Part shown: positions 48,062 through 59,513 of the stretch, piece after piece | Position numbering within the stretch: position 1 is the first letter of the stretch | Layout: every line of letters begins with the position of its first letter | Assembly: GCA_954871525.1 (NCBI GenBank) | Contig: OX940862.1 | Location: forward strand, 14,962,501-15,026,500 | Length of the DNA stretch: 64,000 nucleotides | DNA from: Parietaria judaica | Taxonomy: Eukaryota; Streptophyta; Magnoliopsida; Rosales; Urticaceae | Reading direction: 5' to 3' | Program-made: the position numbers and the translations under genes | The notes under the pieces: model-generated | The model's database searches: none | What the model was told of the DNA's origin: nothing | The model's input: only the letters and a program-made list of their open reading frames with translations

Positions 48062-51000
48062 TTACACGGTGAGGCCTTGGGGGGCGCCGGCCACAGGGGC
48101 CTTGGGCTTGGCCTTCTCCACCACGATAGCCTGAGTCGTCAGCACCATCCCGGCCACGGAGGCCGAGTTCTGGAGCGCGCATCTCGTCACCTTTGCGGGG
48201 TCGATCACACCGACGTCAACGAGGTTCTCGTACTTGTCGGTCATCGCGTTGTAGCCGAACTCCCAGTCCCCGGCCTTGATCTTCTCCACCACCACTTCGC
48301 CTTCGACTCCCGCGTTTTGGGCAATCAGAGCGGCGGGTGACACCAACGCCTGAACCAAAAGTTGGGATCGTATCAAGCAAAAGAATCAAGAAGTGACATT
48401 CACGTGTAATAATTAGCAGCAATGCCCCTCCACTTTTTACATTGGTGCACCCTGCCCACTTAACTATATTTTGGTGTAAATACATCTTTTGGTGTTACAA
48501 AATTGACACACTACACTTATATTTTTATTTTTATACTACACTTTAAAAATATTACAAGTAATAATTTAATTTAATAAAGATAAAAAGAGGCAGTGCACTA
48601 ATAAGAAGTTAATGAGGCATAATACTATAAAATACAAGGGGGGGTCAAAGTGCACCAAAGAATAAAGTTGAGGGGAATTTGTGCCAATTACTCATTCAAA
48701 TAAGGACCAATAATATTTCGAAACTCTATTTCTGAACAAGTGTGACATGATAATACCATGAAAATATGATGGAAAGGAGCAAGGAGATACCTTCTGCACT
48801 ATATCGGCACCGAGGCGCTCATCGTGATCCTCAATACCTTCCTTAATGGCAGGGATGATGGTTGAGAGGTGTACCAATGCAGCACCACCGCCGGGGACGA
48901 TCCCCTCCTCAATGGCGGCAAATGTGGCGTTCTTGGCATCCTCAATGCGAAGTTTGCGGTCCTCAAGCTCGGACTCTGTGGCGGCTCCGACCTTGATGAC
49001 AGCCACTCCTCCCGACAATTTGGCGATTCTCTCAGCTAGTTTCTCTGAGTCGTAAACGGAATCGGTTTCGGCCAATTCCTTTTTCAACTGGGCAACCCTT
49101 GTTTGCAACTCGTCCTTCGATGCAGCATCGGCGATGATGGTGGTGGAGTCCTTGCTGATTGTCACCTTCCTTGCAAAACCGAGCTGTTCGACTGTGGTGC
49201 TCTCAATCAGCAAACCTAGGTCGTTCGCCTGAAATTCAGCTCCTGGAAGACGAAGACCGAGAAATTAAATAAGATGACTGCAACTTAATTTAGGGTAATA
49301 TTTCCACCAAAAATACATAGCCGAAAAAATTAAAAATCTACATAAAAAAATGTGTCTAATGAAAAATCAGTTGAATAACTACTACAGGCACCAGTTTTGG
49401 TCTTGATTAAACACCAAGCTGAAATACCAATATCGTTTACAAACATTCGGAAGTCGGATCATGATAATTTGTAGCTTAATAATCATATATGAACTAATTT
49501 CTTTGATTTTATGATAAAAAAGAAGAAGATAATTTGTAAGTAACCAAGACTCGTTTCTCACTTAGAAACCGAGTTGAAGATAAAAACGTTTCATAAATGA
49601 GTTTTTGATACAGAGAAGTATACATCTAGCATACCTGTCATAATGGCAATATCTTGTAGAAGAGCTTTTCTCCTCTCACCAAATCCGGGAGCCTTGATGG
49701 CAGCAACGTTGACTATGCCCCGCAGCTTGTTCACGACAAGGGTTGCCAAAGCCTCACCCGTGACATCCTCGGCAATAATGATCAACGGGGATCTCAATTG
49801 TGTGGTTTTCTCCAACAAGGGAATTATGTCCTTGATAGCTGTAATCTTCTGGTCGGTAACCAAGATCCTAGCGTTTTCGAATTCGACAATCAATTTCTCC
49901 GGGTTGGTAACGAATTGTGGGGAAATATAACCTCTGTCAATCTATATACAGCACCGAAACACCAAACAACTGTTTCAGTACATTGAAAGGTATACGGACG
50001 GAATAACAAAATAAGGGTTCGTAGTAGACAAAAACTAACCTCCATTCCTTCTTCAACTTCAACAGTGGTCTCAAACGAGGACGAAGACTCAATGGACAGA
50101 ACACCGTCGGGGCCGACCTTGTCAATGGCATCAGCAATCATCGCTCCAATGAGATCGTCGTTGCCAGCAGAAATGGTGGCAACAGCTGCAATGCATCAAG
50201 TCCGTTTTCAAAATCAATTGTGCAGTTTAACCACGAAACTAATTAAAATAAAAGAATTGCCAATTACCTTTGATATCATCACGGCCCTTGACCGGCCTAG
50301 CCTTCTTCTCCAACTCCTCGATCAAACCCACAACGGTTTTGTCAATACCTCTCTTAAGCGACACGGGATTCGCACCCGAGGTAACACTCAAAAGCCCCAA
50401 CTTGATAATCTCCCTGGCGAGAACCGACGCAGTTGTTGTTCCGTCACCAGCAGAGTCGTTGGTCTTGCTCGCAACCTTCATCCCCAAAATTGAATATTAA
50501 TCAGGAAAAACACTTCAACGGAGAAACTCAATTATTGACAGAAAAAGCAATTGCCATATCAATCCAACCTCTCTAATGAGAGCAGCACCGGCGTTCTCCA
50601 TGGCGTCGGGAAGCTCAATCGCACGGGCAATCGTCACTCCGTCATTGACAACCTTCGGGCTACCGAACTCATCCAACACAACATTCCTCCCTGAACAAAA
50701 AGCATCAGCTCCGGCGCCCAAACAAACCGCGAAGACGACGAAACAAGACCAATGCGGTTCACTTACCCCTCGGACCAAGCGTGAGTCCGACGGCATCGGC
50801 AAGCTTATCGATACCGGCCTGAAGTGCAGCCCTGGATTTCTGGTCAAACGCTATCTCCTTAGCGTTGGCCTTCACGACGAAGCGCCGGCTCGAGGTCCTG
50901 TAGCTCAGCCTGCTGCTCTGCGAGTCGATGCTCCTCCTCAAGCTCTGCCACCAAACGGCATTCAATCAGACGCAATGCACGATAATTATGGCTTCAAATG

Positions 51001-51089
51001 CATCGCATTTCTATACAGTTAAAGTGAAGTAGTACCTGCTTGGGGGAGCAGAAGATGGAAGCGGAGGAGAGAGCATTGGTGGACGCCAT
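48062..51089 (-). CDS. CPN60A: chloroplast chaperonin-60 alpha subunit
   Basis: Eight exons: 51089-51036, 50944-50767, 50690-50569, 50475-50268, 50185-50040, 49941-49635, 49242-48791, 48352-48062; 1758 nt, 585 residues (Arabidopsis CPN60A is 586 from memory). Residues 1 to about 44 are a Ser/Arg-rich plastid transit peptide ([13 protein letters not shown]... to FVVKA). The mature part shows the group I chaperonin ATP site ([24 protein letters not shown] with catalytic D129), the apical region ([29 protein letters not shown]) and [12 protein letters not shown]...[12 protein letters not shown]. The end ...[13 protein letters not shown] and the start are alpha-type, not beta-type (no GYGY-like tail). 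It forms the mixed alpha/beta Cpn60 tetradecamer that folds Rubisco large subunit and other stromal proteins with Cpn20/Cpn10. The alpha gene is essential for embryo and plastid development in Arabidopsis. Confidence 0.96.
48408..48692. mobile_element. MITE inside CPN60A intron 7
   Basis: About 285 bp with imperfect inverted ends of about 45 bp: TAATTAGCAGCAATGCCCCT ... TTGGTGCACCCTGCCC at the left, mirrored by GGGGGTCAAAGTGCACCAAA ... GGGGAATTTGTGCCAATTA at the right. The interior is AT-rich and non-coding. It lies between the exons at 48791 and 48352, so splicing removes it. I did not fix a TSD. Confidence 0.65.
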
Positions 51090-51149
51090 GAACAGAAGCT
51101 CAGAGACTTGTGAGGTTTGCAAGAGAAATGGAAGAAGATAAGAGAGGTA

Positions 51150-51312
51150 TAGTTAGGGTTTAGCTATATGGTTGGCGAGCGTATTCCAGAAGATTCTTCC
51201 TTCGTTTCTGTCTTGTCTGAAACCTTCCAGTATCAACGCTCACTTTTTTGGGCCCAAATCCATAATGGGCCCGGTTAAGCTTGTTGGGCCTTTTTCAAGA
51301 CTCGGCCCAATT
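51150..51312 (-). promoter_or_regulatory. CPN60A promoter: telo-box, heat-shock element, site II cluster
   Basis: TTAGGGTTTAG at 51153-51163 is a telo-box. TTCCAGAAGATTC at 51184-51196 is a perfect three-unit heat-shock element (TTCnnGAAnnTTC), about 95-107 bp above the ATG. Further up, TGGGCCC (51249, 51266), TTGGGCC (51284) and GGCCCAA (51304) are site II/TCP-type motifs. Together they suggest growth-linked expression with heat induction. Confidence 0.6.
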
Positions 51313-52188
51313 TTTGTGTGAATAGTAAATGTTGTGATAATCGACTTTAATTAGAGAACTAGTTCGTACAAGTTGTTTATTTTCCTACTCTTCTTGTTTG
51401 ATGTGATGGTTATGAATGAATATAGAAGTGGGAGTATAATGCAATACAACGTCAACAATCCATAATATAGTAGATTTATTAATGGTTTACTTTTTTTGTA
51501 AATCCCCAAGGAGTAAGTAATTTATGAGAGGCTAATTCTAAATAAGGGGTGATTAATTTGGGAAAGACTTTGTTAAGTTTAAATAAATATAAAATATCTA
51601 AATACTTATAGATTAAAATGAAAGTTAGAACAAATTTTGAATATATTTTATAAGTTGGATTGGACTAAAGTCTTATTTGGAATACTATAGGTTTACTAAT
51701 AATTTGCTTAATATAACGATACTTCATACAATAGATCATAATTATTCCGTGATTTTATTTGAATTTTCAGTTTGAACTGGACCCTATTATTCTTAAGCTC
51801 TTGACGACGCCGGTTCGATTATTCTTCGGCTCTCTCGATGACACCGGTGATCATAGTAAACAAGCGCATGGAAGGGAGATTCACGGCGAAGAACACCGGC
51901 AGCTGCATGAAGATGGAATTATTATGTAATTTGTATTACATAGAAGAGATATTAATTAGCATTTCCTCCTCTTTAATTGGTCAAAGACCTAGTCATGAAA
52001 GATTAAAAATGAGAATTAATTGGTTTTGGAGCCAAATGAAGAAAGTGAAACCAAAATATGCCATCATTTGAGAGCGTTACAGTGCAGTGCTTCCAAGCAT
52101 TTAAGCACACTCCATAAGAATCCACAAGTGACAACCAAACCACAGGTTTCCTCGCTGACCAAGCATTTAAAACTCCTTTTCCATCTCC
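51313..52188. other. spacer between divergent CPN60A and TCP genes
   Basis: AT-rich, with one GC-richer patch (51790-51910) whose open frame (from 51838) encodes no family I recognise. No other features. Confidence 0.5.
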
Positions 52189-52195
52189 TATATAA
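52189..52195 (+). promoter_or_regulatory. TATA box of the TCP-like gene
   Basis: TATATAA lies 45 nt upstream of the ATG, implying a very short 5' leader of about 15-25 nt if used. Confidence 0.45.
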
Positions 52196-52239
52196 TCGAA
52201 CTCGAACCGGAGAATATTTCAAGATTTTCCGAGTAAAAA

Positions 52240-52671
52240 ATGCAGCCGTCCCGTGAGAGAACCCACCTGGCGAAGAGCGCTCTCCCCGACAAGAGCCGCC
52301 ATAAGAAAGTGGACGGGCGAGATTGCCGCGTCCGTCTCCCGACTATGTGTGCAGCGCGTGTTTTTCAGCTGACCCGAGAGCTCGGCCACAAAACTGATGG
52401 TCAGACTATAGAGTGGCTTCTGCAGCATGCTCAGCTCCCGCCGGAAAGTGCAGCCACGGCCAGCTGTCCTGTTCCTGGCAATGCTTCCGCGACTGCTCCA
52501 ACCGGAGCGGACGCCATTGCTCGCGATGGAGAGAGAGTATGCGAGAAAAGAGAACCGTCGGACTTCGACGATATTCTGAACGACTTCGGTGTGAAATTTA
52601 CGGCTCATGAGATTGCGATTCTGCGAGAACTCACGTCTGAACTAGAGGAGGAAGATCAAAAGAAAGAGTAG
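52240..52671 (+). CDS. short class I TCP-domain protein
   Basis: A single exon of 143 codons starting at ATG 52240. Residues about 17-65 form the TCP basic helix-loop-helix domain: [17 protein letters not shown] (basic region without the class II insertion, so class I/PCF type), then [29 protein letters not shown] (helices and loop). The usual class I core is VDGRGRRIRMP; here Gly-Arg is replaced by Asp-Cys, which may weaken DNA binding. The C-terminus is short and acidic ([15 protein letters not shown] ... [13 protein letters not shown]), unlike the long Gln/His-rich tails of most class I TCPs. Class I TCPs bind GTGGGNCC-type (site II) sites and regulate growth genes. TCP11 and TCP16 are the short Arabidopsis members I would compare. 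It could be an expressed diverged factor, a dominant-negative-like microprotein or an early pseudogene; the frame is intact. Confidence 0.85.
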   Translation: MQPSRERTHLAKSALPDKSRHKKVDGRDCRVRLPTMCAARVFQLTRELGHKTDGQTIEWLLQHAQLPPESAATASCPVPGNASATAPTGADAIARDGERVCEKREPSDFDDILNDFGVKFTAHEIAILRELTSELEEEDQKKE

Positions 52672-53022
52672 ATTTTTTTTCGAAGCGTTTTCGCTTCTGA
52701 TCTGTTAAAGCATTGTTTCGAGGTTTAACTTTTTTGCTGATATACTTGTCGTCTTAACTAGTTGAGTTGAATCAATTCGTTTTTGCGGAGTTCCTGATTA
52801 AAAGAGAAATTTTATTCTCTAGATAATAGCAATGTGACAGTTACATCTTCGAACATTTTCGAATTCTGAACACAGAATGTACTAACATGTAAATATAATT
52901 TATTAGTAGATGCTTTATGGCATATGCTTAGGCGAGTTAGCAGCAGTTTGTTCATTCGCTTGCGACTTCTGCAAGTCCGAACTAATACGAGGTCGTCTCA
53001 GCAAATTTGTCGGTTTCCTCAA
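52672..53022. other. convergent spacer between TCP and OTU genes
   Basis: AT-rich 3' flank for both genes, with no additional feature. Confidence 0.6.
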
Positions 53023-55366
53023 TCACTGAAGTTCGTCGACGGGCTCCAAGTTCTGCTCCTGTACAATCCACCTCTTCTTCTTTTTCTTCTTCTTTGTTGT
53101 CGTCACATCAGATGTCGGTAAATCTAGACGTAAACCAGAAATATGCATTTTCATAAGCAAAATTTATGTTACCGGATCAGTCTCGTCAAAAAGTTTGACG
53201 TGCTTGTTCAATATTGGTTTCATTAATCACAGTTGCGATTTAAAAAAAAATGGAGAAAAAGTTAGAAAGAAAAGACAGTTACCTCCTTCGGGATAAATCG
53301 AGTTGTAATGCACTTCTGCCCAGAAGCTCAAGCAAATAACTGCAAAACACCGCAAATTGATCCCAAATATATCTAAAACATTGCAAAAAGTTTCCGAAAT
53401 TTGGAAATGTTAAGGTAGTTCGAAACTGAAATCATTCAGAAGTTTTCTCCAGTTCATCTCATACAATCTCGTCTCATCTTCATTATTGAAAGAAAAACAC
53501 AGGATTTCGAATTCAGATTGAGTATTACTCTTACCTTTTCTTGACTTTTCCGCGTTAGGAAGAATCTCGATGTAGCAGGTTTCCTTGAAAGAAGTCATGA
53601 CAAATATTTTGACTCCATACTGCACGAGATCGTGAACGCGAATTACATTACCTAAAGCTAAAGAAAAATCAATATGACCAAAAATCAAATCAAATAGATC
53701 CAATGAAGAATATAATTTTAGATATATTTAGTCGTAAACCCGTAGTGTATAGATAAACGTATAATGTTGCTAAAGCATACCGAGTCTGCAGCAGCCTGTA
53801 GCGTGACATGATCACCCCATTCGCCGTTCCTATTAAATTAGTAACAAAGCGAAGCAAAAGTTAGGTTGAATTAAATCATTTGAAGATACATAAAGTTAAA
53901 TGAGAAGCGTTTACTTTGACATCTTCTCCAAATAATCTCGGTAAGCCATGGGAACGTATCCTTCGTACATCTCCGGATATGACTTGAGCTGATCTTTCAA
54001 GGAAATGACGCAAAAAACAAGTTAAATACGAGGCACTTTCACGGTAAAAAGCCGCAGTTAAGTCAGAATACCTGGTTTACGATTTGTTGTCTCACAAACT
54101 TATGGTGCTCGGTAGTGCGATAAAATTGATCTGATAGAGCACGGAACTGGCAAATTTGCAGGATTGGAAATAAGATACGTGTAAACATTTGATATCTTAA
54201 GGCTAAAATAAACAATATATTAAATTCATAAAATGACTGGAAGAGGGTATGATATTAACCTGGCAGTTACCATCCCCGGGAACTTTGCGTTCGACCCATT
54301 TCCATAATTGCAACCTAATTATGAAGAAAGCCATTACTAGACATTACGATTTTGCAAAGTTAGGCAAGAAAAATGAAAAACGCTTCATCCGATAGTTTGT
54401 AACGGTGAAGTTTCTTTGCTATTACTAGGCCGATAAATTTTCTGCATTACGAAACAAACCGGAAAAGATTCAAGATCGAATGCTAAAAAACGGCACCTGT
54501 CTAGAAGCCTCTGATGATCCAGAGTTGCTTCATCAACCGAGGGTATTTCACCATTGATTCTAGGAACATGCTGCAACAACCAGCAACACAAAAACAACAT
54601 ACAAGTCTCAGAAAGCCGAGCACACACCTCGGAAACATTCATACAAACCCGCCTCTCGGTACATTAAAAACCCGGAACCGAAAAAACGCAACTCAAATCA
54701 GTCCCCGGTTTGTTCAACACACAAGGAATTCGTCACTGACTTCATTTCACCATTGAATTCCCAGATTACAATGACATATGATCTTACTGAAACCGAAATT
54801 GAAAAGGAAACAAACTCCATTGATGCAAACTTACAGGAATGGGAACCATCTGGTTCAACCTCTTGCCCACTTCTCCATCTAGAGCAAACTCATCATCGAT
54901 GAGCCCCAGCGAGTACAGCCACTCCTCAGGGCTCGACGGTTCGCTCTCTCCATCCCCTGCAAAACCTCCAAACTCAGAATCATCAACCCCCCGAAACCCT
55001 AACCAACCGGAACCCCCGAGCCCAGCCACTACCAGATCCGTAATTCCCGACGGACCGGCCCGGCTCCGACCACTCCCGCGAGAAATCCGCGCCACTCTCG
55101 GGCCCCTCCAGCATTGCGAGCTGAGAGAGCTCCTCCTGGAGAGCGTGGGCGATGACCTCGTCGTTCTCGACGTTCCTGGCGTTATCCGAATCCGAAGCGA
55201 AGGCTTCGAAGTAGCGGTAATCGAGAGCGACGCCATTGTTGTTGCTGCCTCCATCGTCGTGATCTTGAATCACGGTCCCGAGGTATCCGCAATTGGAGTA
55301 AGGGTCGCAATCGAACAACTGAAGACCCCACCGAACCACATCAGGATCTTGCTCGTAGCTGAGCAT
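53023..55366 (-). CDS. OTU9: OTU-domain deubiquitinase (OTU9/OTU10 type)
   Basis: Ten exons: 55366-55033, 54956-54835, 54570-54497, 54314-54260, 54146-54072, 53988-53915, 53829-53781, 53619-53535, 53339-53283, 53123-53023; 1026 nt, 341 residues. All phases join. The start is the ATG at 55366 (MLSYEQDPDVVRWG); the frame upstream opens only with TTG. The N-terminal half is acidic and unstructured, then comes HVPRINGEIPSVDEATLDHQ leading into the OTU fold. The catalytic triad is visible: D191 and C194 in PGDGNCQ, and H300 in WAEVHYNSIYPEG. FRALSDQFYRTTEHH and YGVKIFVMTSFKETCYIEIL are family blocks. The C-terminus ends with a Lys-rich tail (KKKKKKKRW). The enzyme cleaves ubiquitin chains; chain preference cannot be read here. 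Length and architecture fit Arabidopsis OTU9 (345 residues from memory). Confidence 0.93.
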
Positions 55367-57552
55367 CCCCAACAACTATATTATAATATATATATTTATG
55401 TATGTATAGCTTTGTGCAAAAGATCAATCAAGTATTAGTAGCTCCATCGCCAACTTTTTCTGTGAAAAACTTAAGAACTTTTCTTACATTCTCCCAAGAT
55501 CTTCACTGAGAATAAGAATGCAAATATATATTATATATAATGGAAGAAGAACAGAGAGAAAAGCTCGCATACAATATTCGATTCGAACAAATGGTCCACA
55601 TCCGATTTAGACAGAATGTAGAAATATAAAATAATAAAGGAAATAACTTCTTGGGGGGTGTAAATGTAATTATAAATTTAAGTAATTGGCACTCGTGCCC
55701 CCGAATTTTCATGTTGGTGTGGTTTCCTCTTTTAAAATTACGTTTTAGCACTAGTAAGTAGCAAGTACCAATGTACCGTACCACCATTCTACTTGGTTAC
55801 TTACCCAGCAAAAATAAAATAAAATACTACCATTTTACTTTCAAATAATAGTAGGGATAGTAACGGTAAAATTCTCAAATTATATTCAGTTGTGTTGGCA
55901 AGCACTCATGGACTCGAAGTTCAAATGCCGGCAAACCGCAAATTGACCACAAGCTTTATTTTTGTAAGATTTTGAAAAACTACAAAGACCACAAAACCAA
56001 TGGGTAAACCATGTAATTTTTTTCTTTCTAACAATAGTATTTAAAATTACATTTACAAGTGAGATATATTATTATGTGGGTTTTATGCGATTTGCGTTTA
56101 TGTGCGATTTTTAATAAAATGACAACCTATAGTGTCGGTTTTAAACCACATACGTAACTCTAATTTGTGGTCCACCCATGGCACACCCCGGTTTTTAAAA
56201 CCTATATGTACGCATGTTCATTAATTTTTTTTAACAGAAAATGATCGAAGATATCATATTATTGAATTTGGCACTTTTTTCTAATTATATACAAATTTGG
56301 ATATCTGCCGGGGTACTAGATTACAGCTTAGATAGCTTTATGACTATTTGTTCCAAAATAATACATAAGCGTCAAACAACAACAAAAATACTACTTGATT
56401 GAAATAAGTCATGTATTGGTGGCTAAAAATAAACGGAGCATTTCTGTCATGAAAATAAAACTGAGAGGATAAACTACACAAAAGTAAAAAGTTGAAGGCC
56501 AGGAATTATTATTATTATATAAGACGTGGAATGAAATGAGAAAAAAGGGGGGGAATATATCGGGTAAAGCAGAATCGAGACGCCACGAGAGAATGGAAAC
56601 GAATAAGACGGACGTCACGAGGTGGTTTTTATTTTATTTTTAATAGTTATTATTTAAATAATATCATATTTTGGCGTTGAGTGGGTAATTATTCAGAGCT
56701 TTCACTGTTTCTTGAGCTCCGTTCTCCGATATATTCTCTTCACAGCCCAATCTTTTTGGGGTTTCTTGTCTTTTCTTTTTTATTTAAATGTAACTTAATT
56801 ATAAATATATTTCTTTGTTTTATGCCATATTCTCTGATAAAATATCTTCGTAGAATCGTACTGGTACGGTACGACCTTGACTTGACACAAGTTGTGCCGT
56901 TGTCAAGTCAAGAGAGTTGGCTCGGCTCCGGGAAAGGTTTCCCCTCAACGTTTTGAATTTTATACATATGATTATAGACGATCGGATGTTAAACTCTAGA
57001 ACCTAAAAAAAATGGTGGGATACACATTTTAAGAGTTAAACTAGGGGTGTGCGGATATCCGGTTTTTCGGAATTATCCGAATCCCGATCCGAATTTCATG
57101 TGTTAACTACTTTTCCGCATTTATAAAGTTAGACATTTTTTTTTACTTACAGGTTAATATGACACACAGAATTTCAGAATTCCGATATAAATTCGGGACC
57201 ATAAAGTTATGGTTTCGAATTTAACCGGATCCAGTTTAAATATGAAAAAATCCAAAACCATAAAATTTTTAGTCTAAATAAAAAAAAAGATTCATTTTTT
57301 CTATTGTCCAATATGAACTTTTTACGTTTTCGATCAACGACCAAATTTCAAAACTAATAAAAAAATTAGGGTATGAAACCAGAACCGAATATTTAGTTAT
57401 GAAAAGAAAAAAAAATCATGATATAGAGTTCCGTATAAAACCTTGGTTTCAAAAAATCCAAAACCAAAAAATTATGATTCTATTTTTTACCCATTTTTTG
57501 CAAAACAGTTATATCGTAATTACAAGATTACCTATATGTGATTAGATCAGAC
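55367..57552. other. intergenic, AT-rich, with transposon relics
   Basis: 56070-56215 carries a GCGATTTGCGTTTATGTGCG, AAACCACATACG and CACCCCGGTTTTTAAAACC block similar to 38590-38800. At 57043 TAGGGGTGTGCGGATATCCG followed by TTATCCGAATCCCGATCCG looks like one hAT terminus with no partner identified. No gene is recognised. Confidence 0.5.
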
Positions 57553-58309
57553 TATGGGTGCAAATAATACCCGAAAACTGAGTAATTATCCGGAATCGAA
57601 TCCGTATCCGGATTTAAAAACCAAAACCGAAATTGTATCCTAATTCCAGTTCCGGTTCCGGGTACCCGTATCCGCATTCAAAACCGGTTACGGGTACTGG
57701 GTAGTAAAATTAAAAAAACCAGGTACCCGGTTTCTTACCCTGTTTTAGTTTTTTTTTTTTTAATGTTAATTTAATTTTTAGGGTTAGTCTTTAGGGCTCG
57801 ACTTCATTTTCACTCCCGCCTCCCTCGCATCTCGCCAACTTCATTTCCTTCCCCGACTTCAGGTTCTCGCCGACGCCGGTAAGCCCTACCTTTTCTTCCA
57901 AAACCCTTTTTTTCTCTTACTTCTCCAAACTCTCATACGTCTTCATTTCATTCTCTTCGTCTCCCATACTTCGCTCGTTTCGTCAATGTGTGTCCGCCTC
58001 TCTCCGACAATGACAACAACATTGGTGACCTCAATCTTTGAAGCAACCCTTTCAGTGAATCGAGTTTTCTCTCATTCCGACAGTACATTTTTTTATCCAT
58101 ATTTTTATGCAAAAACGGGTACCGGGTAAAATCCGAGTACCCGGGTCCGGTTCCCAAAACCGGGTATCGGGTATTGGTACCGGGTATCAAAATACAGATA
58201 CCCGGATTTTGGATACCGGTTTCGGGTATCAATTTTTGGATACCCGGATTCTGGTTCTGGGTACCGGGTACCTCAAAAAAACTGGGGACCCTACCCGGTT
58301 GCACCCCTA
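57553..58309. mobile_element. non-autonomous hAT element with perfect 8-bp TSD
   Basis: The 757-bp element begins TATGGGTGCAAATAATACCC and ends GGTTGCACCCCTA, an 11-bp terminal inverted repeat. GATCAGAC is duplicated exactly on both sides (57545-57552, 58310-58317). Long subterminal runs of GGTACCCGG, CGGGTAT and TATCCGGATTT occur at both ends. The middle (57780-57960) is C/T-rich with CTCGCC motifs and looks like a leader or promoter region kept from a parent element. There is no transposase. Confidence 0.9.
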
Positions 58310-58407
58310 GATCAGACTATACTCGTTATTTAATAGAAAGTATCACTTTAACAACAGAATAACATCTCAAATAAACGTACACTAGTTTATTGCCAAGGCA
58401 CGATGAT

Positions 58408-58831
58408 TAATGACGGTAAAAATATATAAAGTTTGCTCAAAGAACCTCTCGTGTATTTAAAATTTAAAAGTGGTGAAAAAAGTATCCAAAGTAATATTTG
58501 GGGACCGGACTACTCCATTTTCGTAACGCATTTAACTTACCCATCAATTATGGCTACCTGGACAAACGTGAATTGCTGACATGACAATTATGTTGCCATG
58601 TGGACGAGTCCAATTAGAGGTTTAATTCGTTATTTTGTCGTAAACAAGGTTGATGTGGGCTCATCCACGTGGCAACAAATTGCTACTTCAGCAACCAACG
58701 TTTGTCCACGTGGCTACAGTTAACAGGTAAGTTAAGTGCGTTGTGAGAATGAAAAGGTTAGCACCCCAAGTGTGACTTTTGGGTACATGAGAGGTTCTTT
58801 GACTAAACTTCAAATATTTTCGCCGTCATTA
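58408..58831. mobile_element. foldback inverted-repeat element (MULE-like)
   Basis: The ends TAATGACGG and CCGTCATTA begin arms of about 190 bp that mirror each other: AAAGAACCTCTCGTGTA with TACATGAGAGGTTCTTT, GTAACGCATTTAACTTACC with AGGTAAGTTAAGTGCGTTGT, GGACAAACGTG with ACGTTTGTCC, TTGCCATGTGGACGAG with CTCATCCACGTGGCAA. The central part is about 45 bp. I did not resolve a TSD. No coding capacity. Confidence 0.8.
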
Positions 58832-59042
58832 GCCCTTTATTAATATTATCTTCCTACGTCGTTCATTCTTTTACGTCGTTTTACAATAATGTCGTTTTCA
58901 CCAATTTTAAATATTTCAATGTCGTTTCTCACATCCAACTTTTATTATTAACATCAACAATTATAATATAAACACTTTAACAAACGCCTCTCATTTTTGT
59001 TTTTATATATATAAAAAAACTGAATCTAAATTCACTTTAAAA

Positions 59043-59387
59043 AGGGGAAATAAGGGCATAAGTAGACAAAGTTTTTGAAAAATGGACATTAAATTCCCAT
59101 TTTTTAGTGGCTAAAGCTGTAAACTCTTATTTTGTATATTCCTTCATATCTTCGTCACATTTTAAAACCTATTAAATATATTATTGTTTATCATTGATAA
59201 ATCAGTTTATTTTTAATTAAAAATGGTATATTTACTAGGTTTTAAAACGTGACATATGACACGATTCTTGACGAAAATGTGACTCAATACACAAAATAAG
59301 AGTTTGGCAACTTTCACCATAAAAGAAGAATGAGAATTTAATGTCAACTTTTTAAAAACTTTTAGTACTTATGCCGTTGTATTCCCT
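59043..59387. mobile_element. foldback inverted-repeat element (MULE-like)
   Basis: The left arm GGGGAAATAAGGGCATAAGT ... ATTAAATTCCCATTTTTTAG ... AAACTCTTATTTTGTATAT is mirrored by CAAAATAAGAGTTTGG ... GAATTTAATGTC ... ACTTATGCCGTTGTATTCCC. The central stem adds TTTTAAAACCTATTAAATAT with ATTTACTAGGTTTTAAAA. It sits about 75 bp upstream of the ABCG TATA box. No coding capacity. Confidence 0.8.
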
Positions 59388-59461
59388 TTTAAGAAAATAA
59401 AGACACGCCAAACATTGCCCAAGTCAAGTCAAGTATATATGGATGAATGTGTGTAGTGCAT

Positions 59462-59470
59462 ATATATAAA
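59462..59470 (+). promoter_or_regulatory. TATA box of the ABCG gene
   Basis: TATATAAATAG lies 220 bp upstream of the ATG, predicting transcription from about 59490-59500. Confidence 0.55.
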
Positions 59471-59513
59471 TAGAGTGGGAAATCCGAAGGTGGAAATTCT
59501 CTCTCCTTCCACG

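Noticed and set aside
50576..51022. 148-codon plus-strand frame opposite CPN60A
   Set aside because: Antisense shadow of conserved chaperonin exons.
48062..51089. Initial assignment as the beta subunit of plastid Cpn60
   Set aside because: The start [11 protein letters not shown], the sequence around [17 protein letters not shown] and the tail APQGLTV are alpha-type.
54839..55438. 199-codon plus-strand frame opposite the OTU gene
   Set aside because: It is antisense to OTU exons 1-2, whose splice phases and homology are clear; composition shadow.
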